A stretch of 8,742 bases of DNA, from the NCBI GenBank assembly GCA_038231615.1, contig JBBRLA010000352.1:1-8742 (forward strand), given 5' to 3'. The stretch's first letter is position 1. Every line of letters starts with the position of its first letter. The notes under the pieces are model-generated. The model had not been told where the DNA came from and did not search any database. It saw only the letters and a program-made list of their open reading frames with translations. The position numbers and the translations under genes were made by a program. This document shows, in pieces, positions 1 through 6,555 of the stretch. Origin of the DNA: JBBRLA01 sp038231615. GTDB lineage: Bacteria; Myxococcota_A; Polyangia; Palsa-1104; JAEUJZ01.

Positions 1-1445
1 GGATGGCACCCGGCGCAGTGCTCCGCGAAGAGCGCGCGCCCCTCCTCCAGGGGGTCGTTGCGGTACACCGCCACCCCGCCCTCCGGCAGCACCCCGGAAA
101 GCGCCAGTTGCCGGGCGTGGCCGGCCTGCTGGTTCGCCGCGTCGTCCCGCTTGTGAAAGTCCTTGTCGCCCGCGTCCTCCACCGCCGACATCCCACCCAG
201 CGTTGCGGCCAAAAGGATCCCCAGGCCGAAAAGGGCGATCGGTCCCCGGCGCAGGCGGGGCTCGGCGGACGCCGCCTTGTCCAGAAAGGGCAGCGCCGCC
301 GCCACGCCCAGGGCCAGAAGCGGCGCCAGCAGCCCGCCTATCGTCTCAAGCGACGCCGGCAAGAGGCGCAGGAGCTGATAAAGCGGCAGGAAGTACCACT
401 CCGGCCGCGCGTCGTAGCTCGACGCCGGATCGGCCGGGGCCGAAAGCGGCGCCCCCCGGTGATGGGTCACCCAGGCAAACAGGAACATCAGCAGCACCAG
501 GCTGCCGGCCAGGTCGTAGGTCAGTTGCCGCGGCCAACGCGGCTCCGTGCGCCGTTCGATCTCTGCGTCGCTCATCCCCCAGTGCGGCGTCGACCCGTGG
601 CGCCGGACCAGGGCCACGTGCACCACGGTGAAAAGCGCCACCATCCCGGGCAGCACAAACACGTGCAGGCTGTAGAAGTGGGTGAGCGTCAGGTTGCCGT
701 AGTTCGGCCCCCCCTGCACAAGGGTCTGCATCGAGGGCCCGACGAGCGGGACCGACCCCAGCAGCGTGGTCACCACCAGGGTCGTCCAGTACCCTTTTTG
801 GTCCCACGGCAGCAGCGTCCCGGTCAGCGCGAAGGCCATAACCAGCAACGAGAGCAGCACCCCGGTCAGCCAGTTGACCTCCCGCGGGCCCCGATACGCC
901 CCATACACCACCGTCTGCACCATGTGGCACAGGAGCAGCACCACCATGCTGCTGGCCCCGGCGGCGTGCAGGCCGCGGATAAACCAGCCCAGCCACACCT
1001 GGTCCTGGATGAAGGCCACCGACGCCCAGGCGGTGGTCGCCGAGGGCGCATAGAAGGCCGAAAGGAGCACCCCGGTCAAGGTTTGATTGATGAGCACGAA
1101 GACCAGCATCGACCCGAACATGTGGGCCCAACTGGAGCCGCCGCGAACCGGGGCATTCAGGGTCTTTTGCCGCGCGGCGCGGTAGCCGGTGCGGCTGTCC
1201 AGCCAGTCGAAGAAGCGCGCAGGCAGGGTCAAAGGGGGCCCCTTTGCCTGGGGCCGCGGCGCGGGCCGGTCGAGTGGCTGCGTCGGGGGTTGCGTTGGAG
1301 GTTGCATCGGGGGCCGCGGCAAAGACGGGTGCCGGCCAGGGCCAGGGCCAGGGGTCGGGGGCCGCGGTGGCGTGCGCGCGGATCGAGGGGGCGTGCTCCG
1401 CGACCAGGGCGGGTGCCCGTGCCCGGAGGGGGGCCGTTTCGACAT
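1..1445 (-). CDS. Cytochrome b6/subunit IV/cytochrome c fusion of a bc-type quinol:cytochrome c oxidoreductase (partial at left edge)
   Basis: Membrane subunit that oxidises quinol and passes electrons to Rieske and heme c. The frame gives 481 residues and is still open at the edge. Residues 1-75 are a Pro-rich tail. Four b6-type helices follow (about 106-131, 153-181, 192-214, 256-280). The heme b ligands are H160/H174 (14 apart) and H261/H276 (15 apart, the b6 rather than mitochondrial spacing). LPWDQKGYW and FYSLHVFVLP are b6-like. A subunit IV part has three helices (about 309-328, 367-387, 402-420) and the quinol-site PEWY motif at 348-351. The last visible residues are ALFAEHCAGCH, a class I cytochrome c heme site (C477, C480, H481), so a heme c domain continues off the window. 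Bacillus splits this content into QcrB and QcrC; here they are fused. No equivalent of the b6f heme ci cysteine is seen. The ATG at 1445 is supported by AGGAG 8 nt upstream and a one-base overlap with the Rieske stop. The family call is very secure; the full length is unknown. Confidence 0.95.
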   Translation of the reverse strand, partial: MSKRPPSGHGHPPWSRSTPPRSARTPPRPPTPGPGPGRHPSLPRPPMQPPTQPPTQPLDRPAPRPQAKGPPLTLPARFFDWLDSRTGYRAARQKTLNAPVRGGSSWAHMFGSMLVFVLINQTLTGVLLSAFYAPSATTAWASVAFIQDQVWLGWFIRGLHAAGASSMVVLLLCHMVQTVVYGAYRGPREVNWLTGVLLSLLVMAFALTGTLLPWDQKGYWTTLVVTTLLGSVPLVGPSMQTLVQGGPNYGNLTLTHFYSLHVFVLPGMVALFTVVHVALVRRHGSTPHWGMSDAEIERRTEPRWPRQLTYDLAGSLVLLMFLFAWVTHHRGAPLSAPADPASSYDARPEWYFLPLYQLLRLLPASLETIGGLLAPLLALGVAAALPFLDKAASAEPRLRRGPIALFGLGILLAATLGGMSAVEDAGDKDFHKRDDAANQQAGHARQLALSGVLPEGGVAVYRNDPLEEGRALFAEHCAGCH

Positions 1446-1999
1446 TACACCGGCTCCTTGCGCGATACGGCAAGGCGGAAGCGCCGATATTGGCACATCA
1501 CCTGCCCGTCCGTCACTTCCACCTCCAGGGTGTCCATGCCCCGGGGCGAGGGGCCGTCCCGCCGGGTGCCGTCCAGGGCGAAGGTACTGCCGTGGCACGG
1601 GCAAACGAAGCGCTGGTGCCCCTCGTCGAAGTCGATGGCGCAGCCGGCGTGGGGGCACACCGTCGAGAGGCAGACCAGATCGCGGCTGCGCCGGTAAAGC
1701 CACACCGAACCCTCGCGCACCCGGGACAGGCGGTTCCAGGCGTCCCGCCGGTCGCGGGCGATGACCACCGCCTGCAGCGGCTGTCCCCCCTGGTCCACAT
1801 CGGGGACGTCCGAAAGGGCGGCCACCGGCACGGGGACTGCTCCTGCGCCCGCCGCTGCCCGATCCACCCGCCGCAGCGGGTCGAACAGATAGGCCAGGGC
1901 CGGCGCGATCTCCAGCGCGCCGAGCAAACCGAGAAGGGCGGTCCCCAGACGCCGCATCACCGAGCGGCGTTCGGGATCAAAGGGGCTCGTCTCCTGCAA
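1445..1999 (-). CDS. Rieske [2Fe-2S] iron-sulfur protein of the bc complex
   Basis: High-potential iron-sulfur subunit (named qcrA, petA or petC in different organisms) that takes an electron from quinol at the Qo site of cytochrome b and hands it to cytochrome c. The protein has 184 residues. Residues 10-38 hold an Arg-rich segment (RRSVMRRLG) followed by one hydrophobic helix, which looks like an uncleaved Tat signal-anchor. The Rieske fold is C-terminal. Box 1 is CPHAGC (115-120) and box 2 is CPCHGS (133-138). Predicted cluster ligands are C115, H117, C133 and H136, with a C120-C135 disulfide. A Pro loop follows (GPSPRGMDTLEV, 149-160). The start is TTG at 1999 with GAGGTG 4 nt upstream. 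The frame is closed by a TAA just above it, and the next in-frame ATG (1957) would remove most of the Arg-rich leader. It lies 61 nt after malQ and overlaps the cytochrome b/c gene by one base. Confidence 0.95.
   Translation of the reverse strand: MQETSPFDPERRSVMRRLGTALLGLLGALEIAPALAYLFDPLRRVDRAAAGAGAVPVPVAALSDVPDVDQGGQPLQAVVIARDRRDAWNRLSRVREGSVWLYRRSRDLVCLSTVCPHAGCAIDFDEGHQRFVCPCHGSTFALDGTRRDGPSPRGMDTLEVEVTDGQVMCQYRRFRLAVSRKEPV
1454..1458 (-). promoter_or_regulatory. Ribosome binding site for the cytochrome b/c fusion
   Basis: The minus strand reads AGGAG, then 8 nt, then ATG at 1445. The site lies inside the last codons of the Rieske gene. It fixes the start of the cytochrome gene and shows that the proline-rich N-terminal tail is translated. 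The TAATG stop/start overlap suggests translational coupling. Confidence 0.7.
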
Positions 2000-2060
2000 C
2001 GGACACCTCGTCAGAGCGGGTCGCCCGACATCTTACTCCCGAAAAACCAGGCGCTGCGGA

Positions 2061-3608
2061 CTACCGACGTCCATACACCCGGGTCAAGTGATGGAGCCGG
2101 GAAAGGGTCGTCTCATCGAGCTGCCCGGGAAGCAGCCGGAAGCGCCAGTTGCCCTCGGAGTGTCCGGGGAAGTTCATGCGCGCCTCGCTGGACAGGCCCA
2201 GCAGGTCCTGCACCGGCAAGATCACCAGATCGGCCACCGTCGAAAGCGCCAGGCGGATCAACGCCCAGTGGATCTCCCGGTCATCGGGCAGGCCCAGGTA
2301 CTGAAGGACCGTTTGCTGCTCTTGCCGCACCTGTTCGGCGCCGCGCCCCGAGTTGCCCTCGTCCTGGCCGTGGAACCAGCCGCAGAGGGTGTTGTTGTCG
2401 TGGGTCGAGGTGTACACCACCAGGTTGCGCCGGTACCCATAAGGCCGCGAGCTGGCCTCTTCCTCCGGGCCCCCCTGACCAAAGGAGAACTCAAGCACTC
2501 GCATGCCCGGGAAGGCGAAGCGGTCGCGCAGTTCTTCGACGTCCGGGGTGATGATGCCCAGGTCCTCGGCGATGAGACGGACGTTCGCGTCGCGGCCCTC
2601 GGGCGCCAGCAGCGCCTCGAAGAGCGCCGCGCCCGGCCCCGTCACCCAGCGCCCCGAGGCGGCGGTGGTGGCACCGCCGGGGATCTCCCAGAAGCCGGCG
2701 AACCCGCGAAAGTGATCGATGCGCACCCGATCGTAGAGCAGGCTGGCGTTGTGCATCCGGCGCTTCCAGAACGAGAAGCCGTCCAGCGCCATGCGCCCCC
2801 AGTCGTAGAGCGGGTTGCCCCAGAGCTGCCCGGTCTGGGAAAAGTAGTCCGGCGGGACCCCCGCCTGCACCACCAGGCCCCCGTCGGGGTCCAGGCGGAA
2901 CTGCTCGCGCTCGCTCCACACCTCGACGCTGTCGTGGGCCAGGAAGATGGGCATGTCGCCGATCAGCTCGACCCCGGCGGCGGCGGCATGATCGCGCAGG
3001 GACCGCCACTGCCGGAAGAACTGCCACTGCACGAAGCGGTGTTCCTCGATGCGTTCAATCAGGCGCTCCCGCGCCGCAGACAGGGCCTTCGGGTCCCGGT
3101 CGCGCAGCGGTGGGTCCCAGGCGGTCCATCCCGCCCCGTGCTGGTCCTCCTTGAGGGCGATGAAGAGAGCGTAGTTGTCCAGCCACCCCACCTGCGCGGC
3201 GCAGAAGGTCTGGTAGCTCTGGTACAGGGGATTGTGCGGGTCTTTTACCAGGCGCCGGGCCGAAAGGGCCAAAAGCGGGGCGCGATAGGCCCGCGCCGCC
3301 TCGAAGTCCGCCCGCGGCGCGGAGGGCGGGGGGGAATGCAGCTCCTCGGGGCGAAGCAGCCCGTCGTTGACCAGCCCCTCCAGGCTGACGAAGAGGGGGT
3401 TGCCGGCGAAGGCCGAAAAGGGCTGATAGGGCGAATCACCAAAGCCCGTGGGGCCCAGCGGCAGCACCTGCCACGCCGTCTGACCTGCCCGCCGCAGCGC
3501 CTCGATCAGGTTGTGGGCCTCGACGCCCAGGTCGCCCGTACCGCCGGGACCGGGCAGGGAGGAGAGGTGCAGAAGGAGTCCGCTCTGTCGTGGGGTCGTG
3601 GTTGTCAT
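2061..3608 (-). CDS. malQ: 4-alpha-glucanotransferase (amylomaltase, GH77)
   Basis: Cytoplasmic enzyme that transfers alpha-1,4-glucan segments between maltodextrins and glucose, acting in glycogen or maltose metabolism. The 515 residues match the usual amylomaltase length. The N-terminus SGLLLHLSSLPGPGGTGDLG and the LPLGPTGFGDSPYQ segment are family hallmarks. The catalytic residues of the TIM barrel are present: nucleophile D298 in RIDHFRGF, acid/base E348 in AEDLG, and D404 in TSTHDN. The C-terminal PVQDLLGL...RMNFPG segment is also typical. The ATG at 3608 is preferred: the frame extends upstream to a TTG at 3635, but the extra nine residues do not resemble the family. There is no Shine-Dalgarno at the ATG; instead a TATACT hexamer lies 12 nt upstream (see separate entry). 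It is the first gene of the minus-strand run leading into Rieske and cytochrome b/c, with no convincing terminator in the 61-nt gap. Its functional link to that complex is unclear. Confidence 0.97.
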   Translation of the reverse strand: MTTTTPRQSGLLLHLSSLPGPGGTGDLGVEAHNLIEALRRAGQTAWQVLPLGPTGFGDSPYQPFSAFAGNPLFVSLEGLVNDGLLRPEELHSPPPSAPRADFEAARAYRAPLLALSARRLVKDPHNPLYQSYQTFCAAQVGWLDNYALFIALKEDQHGAGWTAWDPPLRDRDPKALSAARERLIERIEEHRFVQWQFFRQWRSLRDHAAAAGVELIGDMPIFLAHDSVEVWSEREQFRLDPDGGLVVQAGVPPDYFSQTGQLWGNPLYDWGRMALDGFSFWKRRMHNASLLYDRVRIDHFRGFAGFWEIPGGATTAASGRWVTGPGAALFEALLAPEGRDANVRLIAEDLGIITPDVEELRDRFAFPGMRVLEFSFGQGGPEEEASSRPYGYRRNLVVYTSTHDNNTLCGWFHGQDEGNSGRGAEQVRQEQQTVLQYLGLPDDREIHWALIRLALSTVADLVILPVQDLLGLSSEARMNFPGHSEGNWRFRLLPGQLDETTLSRLHHLTRVYGRR

Positions 3609-3620
3609 GTTTTGGGCCGC

Positions 3621-3626
3621 AGTATA
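3621..3626 (-). promoter_or_regulatory. Putative -10 element of malQ, near-leaderless
   Basis: The minus strand reads TATACT, five of six matches to TATAAT, 12 nt before the malQ ATG. Transcription starting about 7 nt downstream would leave a leader of only about 5-6 nt. No -35 hexamer with normal spacing is evident, and no Shine-Dalgarno precedes the ATG. Confidence 0.45.
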
Positions 3627-3673
3627 ATGCCACAAAAACCAAAAAGGGCCAGCCCACCGCGCTTAAGGCCGCT

Positions 3674-3693
3674 CACGGTCCTGGCCGTGCCAG
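3674..3693. repeat. Short overlapping inverted repeats in the malQ/lipoprotein divergent region
   Basis: Two exact dyads overlap here: CACGG, 6 nt, CCGTG (3674-3689), and CTGGC, 3 nt, GCCAG (3681-3693). They sit in non-coding DNA between divergent genes and could be an operator or an RNA hairpin. Dyads this short are common in GC-rich DNA, so the functional claim is weak. Confidence 0.3.
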
Positions 3694-3718
3694 ATGCGAC
3701 GCTCCATATAGGCGCAGC

Positions 3719-3733
3719 TTATGGGCCCCATTA
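3719..3733. promoter_or_regulatory. Palindromic possible operator in the divergent promoter region
   Basis: The 15-base site TTATGGGCCCCATTA has exact ATGGG/CCCAT arms around a single central C; with the flanking bases six of seven positions are symmetric. It lies about 91 nt above the lipoprotein ATG and 111 nt above the malQ ATG, upstream of both candidate promoters. A dimeric regulator could bind here, but no binding family is recognised. Confidence 0.3.
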
Positions 3734-3743
3734 CGGATGCGTA

Positions 3744-3772
3744 TCGACGCGACGCGCCGCACGTCCTATCCT
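3744..3772 (+). promoter_or_regulatory. Candidate sigma70-type promoter for the propeller/di-heme lipoprotein
   Basis: TCGACG (3744-3749, four of six matches to TTGACA) and TATCCT (3767-3772, four of six to TATAAT) are separated by exactly 17 nt. A start near 3779 would give a leader of about 45 nt that includes the AGGAGA ribosome binding site. Each box is only a moderate match. Confidence 0.35.
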
Positions 3773-3810
3773 GACCCTTGGTCCCATCCAGCGGCTGCGC
3801 GGACAGCCAG

Positions 3811-3816
3811 AGGAGA
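3811..3816 (+). promoter_or_regulatory. Ribosome binding site of the propeller/di-heme lipoprotein gene
   Basis: AGGAGA lies 7 nt before the ATG at 3824. It fixes the start directly before a lipoprotein signal peptide. Confidence 0.75.
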
Positions 3817-3823
3817 TTAGCTT

Positions 3824-6457
3824 ATGAAACGTCCATTGTTTGGCAGCGCCCTGCTTTGGGCCTGCCTTCTTCACGCAGGTTGCTCCACCCCGCCGAACCC
3901 CGGCACCGACGGCCCGCCCCCGGGACCCGATGGTGGCGCCGACCTTTCGTCCCCGCCCGGCACGCTCCTGCGCCGCGAGAGCCGCTCCTCGGCCATCGCC
4001 ATCAGCGACGACGACCGGGTGGTTGCCGCGGTCAGCCCGGATGACGATCGGGTGTACCTTATCAACACCACCACCGGGAACAGCACCGTTTTCGTGCAAC
4101 TGGCGCCCGGGGCCGAGCCCCGCTCGATCGCCTACGCCCCCGACGGCAGCTTCTGGGTGGCCAACCGCGGCGATGGCACCATCGTCCGCATCGGGCAGGT
4201 GGACCAGCCCAGCCCCACCCTGGGCAGCCCGATCCACGTGGGCGCCGAGCCCACCGGCATCGCCCTGTCCCCCGCCGGCACCAAGGTGGTGGTGGCCAAC
4301 TACGCCGACGGCACCCTCAGCCTGGTCGACACCCGCACCCGGGCGGTGACCGCGGTGGTGGTGGGCCAGAACCCCCGCGCCGTGGCCGTCACCAACGGCG
4401 GCAGCGGCAACGACGCAGCGGAGACCGCCCTGGTCACCCTGATGTTCGGGCAGCCCGTCGGCGGGGACGCCCCCAGCGAAGGCAACGACACCGGGCGGCA
4501 GGGCATCGTCATCCCCATCGCCCTGGGCACCGGTATCGCCGCCGCGCCGATCAAGCTGGCGCCACTTTCGGACACCACCTTCGCCGTGCCGGACAAGGCC
4601 CTGCCCCCCAACATGGTGAAGGTAGGGGCCTATCCCAATCAGCTCCAGGCCATCGCGATCAACAACGGCAAGGTCTACGTACCCTCGACGGCCGCCTCCC
4701 CCGCCGGCCCGGTGAACTTCGCCGGCAACGTCCACCCGCTGGTCTCCGTCTTCGACCAGCAGGGCACCGAGCGCCTTTTCGGCCCCTCGGGTCAAAACGC
4801 CACCACCGCCTGCGGCACCAGCATCGCCAACAAGACGCCGGGCTACGCTGCCGGCACGGTGGACCTGGCGATCCAGGTCCGCGACCTGGGGGCGGGCCTG
4901 CTTTTCCCCACCATCCCGGTGGACATCGCCTTTGTGCCCAGAAAGACCCTGGATGTGGGCTACGTCCTCTCGATGGCCTCCGACGTGGTCACCCGGGTGG
5001 TGTGGGACTACGCCGGCAACACCGCCTGCGCCGGTGCCCAGAACGCCAAGCAGATCAACCTGCAAGAGGCCCCCGGCGCCATCAAGGCCCCCATCGGCAT
5101 CGTCGTCAGCAACGACGAGAGCAAGGCCTACGTGAACGCCTGGGTGGGCCGCGAGGTCCAGGTCATCACCCTGTCCAGCCAGAGCGTGAGCGCCCGCGTG
5201 CCCCTGTCGCCGCAGCCACAGGGCGATGGGGCACTGGTGCAGAAGGGCAAGAAGTTCTTCTGGACCTCCACCGGCCGCTGGTCGAACAAGGGCTGGGGCG
5301 CTTGCGGCGCCTGCCACCCCGACGGCCTTTCCGACAACGTCACCTTCGTCTTCAACACCGGCCCGCGCAACACCCTGTCCCTGGACGCCGATTTTGCCAA
5401 GAAGGGCGACGGCACCCCCGACCTCACCGACCAGCGCATCCTCAACTGGAGCGCCATCTTCGACGAGGTCCATGACTTCGAGAACAACACCCGCGGGGTC
5501 TCCGGCGGCCTGGGCGCGGTGGTCTCGACCGGCGGCGTGCAGATCGACCTGGCGGCCACCGGGGACGGCAACCTGAACGGATCGGTCAAGCAGCTTGCGG
5601 CGGACAATGCCACCTTGCGGGCGCTGGTCGGCGGCGGCACGGACAAGGTGGACAGCGCCGTGGGGTCGGGCTGGGACGCCATCGAGCGCTACGTGGCCTC
5701 GCTGCGCTCCCTGCATCGATCTTCCCGCGTGGACCCGGGCTCGGTCAGCGTGCAGAACGGCGCCAAGGTGTTCGGGTCGGGACAGTGCGCCCAGTGCCAC
5801 GATGGACCCAAGTGGACCGTCTCGCGCCGCTTCTATGCTCCCATTCAAGGCACCCTGGCGGGCGGCGCCACGTGCTCGCTGCAAACCACCCCGCTGAAGA
5901 AAAAGTCCGTCCCCACAGGAGGCAACCAGCCGCAGAACACCGACACCTTCCAGCTCCAGAGCGAGCGTCCCGGCAACAAGGCATGCACCCTGGACATCGA
6001 CTGCGGCGGCATTCCGGGCATAACGTGCACGAATAACTTCTGCACGGTGCAGCCCCAGCGCCTGACCTGCGCCGTGCGCAACGTCGGCACCTTCGGCGCC
6101 GGGTCACAGGGCGCGGCCTTCGAGGTCCGCTCCGACACCAACGCCCTGGGCAAGTCCTTGCAGGCCGAGGGCGCCACCGGCTTCAACCCGCCCTCGCTCC
6201 TGTCGCTCGCGGCCACCGCGCCCTATCTGCACAACGGCGCGGCGCAAAGCCTGCCCGACCTGTTCACCAACGCCGCCTTCCGCGGCCACGCCACCGCCGG
6301 CAACCCGAACTTCGCCCCCACCCCCGCCGAGGTCCAGGACCTGGTCAACTTCCTGCTGTCGATCGACGCCACCACCCAGGCCCCGGCCATCGACCCCAAC
6401 TTCGACCTGTGCACCGGCTCCTTCGTCGCGAACAACCTGGCGTGCACCAAGCCCTGA
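3824..6457 (+). CDS. Lipoprotein with YVTN-type beta-propeller fused to a di-heme cytochrome c peroxidase/MauG-like domain
   Basis: Exported redox protein of 877 residues. A signal peptide ends in LLHAGC, with C20 as the lipid site. His at -3 is unusual, but Ala-Gly at -2/-1 fits, and Ser at +2 suggests the outer membrane. A Pro/Gly/Asp-rich spacer (21-47) follows. Residues 50-462 look like about seven YVTN/NHL-type blades, for example SPAGTKVVVANYADGTLSLVD at 149-169. The di-heme part has heme motif 1 CGACH (494-498), the stretch IFDEVHDFENNTRGVSGG (545-562), heme motif 2 CAQCH (655-659), and a CcP-type tail PPSLLSLAATAPYLHNGAA (789-807). Between heme 2 and that tail is a Cys-rich insert (684-749). 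No Met occurs after residue 384, so neither heme has a Met axial ligand in this chain. Likely roles are peroxide reduction or oxidation of a partner, possibly fed by the adjacent bc complex (inference). The substrate cannot be told from sequence. It is divergent from malQ. Confidence 0.9.
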   Translation: MKRPLFGSALLWACLLHAGCSTPPNPGTDGPPPGPDGGADLSSPPGTLLRRESRSSAIAISDDDRVVAAVSPDDDRVYLINTTTGNSTVFVQLAPGAEPRSIAYAPDGSFWVANRGDGTIVRIGQVDQPSPTLGSPIHVGAEPTGIALSPAGTKVVVANYADGTLSLVDTRTRAVTAVVVGQNPRAVAVTNGGSGNDAAETALVTLMFGQPVGGDAPSEGNDTGRQGIVIPIALGTGIAAAPIKLAPLSDTTFAVPDKALPPNMVKVGAYPNQLQAIAINNGKVYVPSTAASPAGPVNFAGNVHPLVSVFDQQGTERLFGPSGQNATTACGTSIANKTPGYAAGTVDLAIQVRDLGAGLLFPTIPVDIAFVPRKTLDVGYVLSMASDVVTRVVWDYAGNTACAGAQNAKQINLQEAPGAIKAPIGIVVSNDESKAYVNAWVGREVQVITLSSQSVSARVPLSPQPQGDGALVQKGKKFFWTSTGRWSNKGWGACGACHPDGLSDNVTFVFNTGPRNTLSLDADFAKKGDGTPDLTDQRILNWSAIFDEVHDFENNTRGVSGGLGAVVSTGGVQIDLAATGDGNLNGSVKQLAADNATLRALVGGGTDKVDSAVGSGWDAIERYVASLRSLHRSSRVDPGSVSVQNGAKVFGSGQCAQCHDGPKWTVSRRFYAPIQGTLAGGATCSLQTTPLKKKSVPTGGNQPQNTDTFQLQSERPGNKACTLDIDCGGIPGITCTNNFCTVQPQRLTCAVRNVGTFGAGSQGAAFEVRSDTNALGKSLQAEGATGFNPPSLLSLAATAPYLHNGAAQSLPDLFTNAAFRGHATAGNPNFAPTPAEVQDLVNFLLSIDATTQAPAIDPNFDLCTGSFVANNLACTKP

Positions 6458-6517
6458 GCCGTCTATCCAGATTCCTTGGGTCGGGATAAACCCGCGCTGG
6501 CAACTGGGCGTGGAAAA

Positions 6518-6537
6518 GGGGACGGAAACATCTCCCC
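6518..6537. repeat. Inverted repeat in front of the LysR-type gene
   Basis: GGGGA and TCCCC are exact inverted arms separated by 10 nt, directly above the gene's putative -10. LysR-type regulators often bind such dyads at their own promoters, so autoregulation is possible. The arms are only 5 bases and low in complexity. Confidence 0.25.
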
Positions 6538-6541
6538 CTGG

Positions 6542-6547
6542 TAGACT
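6542..6547 (+). promoter_or_regulatory. Putative -10 element of the LysR-type gene, leaderless
   Basis: TAGACT (four of six matches to TATAAT) lies 8 nt before the ATG at 6556, so a start 7-9 nt downstream would fall on or next to the ATG. A weak -35-like GGGACG (6519-6524) is 17 nt upstream. There is no Shine-Dalgarno at this ATG, which fits leaderless translation. Confidence 0.4.
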
Positions 6548-6555
6548 GACGTGCC

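Noticed and set aside
3..1697. Long plus-strand open frame (564 codons) opposite the cytochrome b and Rieske genes, and a 375-codon minus-strand frame at 346-1473
   Set aside because: Both are shadow frames in GC-rich DNA, with Arg/Pro/Gly/Ala-rich translations and no recognisable domain. The true frame carries the b6 and PEWY motifs.
2000..2060. Terminator between malQ and Rieske
   Set aside because: There is a short T-run and a 4-base CGGG/CCCG dyad, but the T-run comes before the dyad in the direction of transcription and no stable stem precedes it.
3617..3635. Sigma54-like TGGCAT...CTGC above malQ on the minus strand
   Set aside because: The GG and GC elements are 9 nt apart instead of the required 10, and the second element is imperfect. 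A TATACT -10 explains the site better.
2088..3827. 579-codon plus-strand open frame opposite malQ
   Set aside because: Antisense shadow; the minus strand encodes a complete GH77 enzyme with all three catalytic residues.
3731..5884. 717-codon minus-strand open frame opposite the propeller/di-heme lipoprotein
   Set aside because: Gly/Val/Asp/His-rich antisense shadow. The plus strand has a ribosome binding site, a signal peptide, propeller blades and two heme motifs.
6458..6517. Intrinsic terminator after the di-heme lipoprotein gene
   Set aside because: Only short GGGT/ACCC pairing is seen and no T-run follows.
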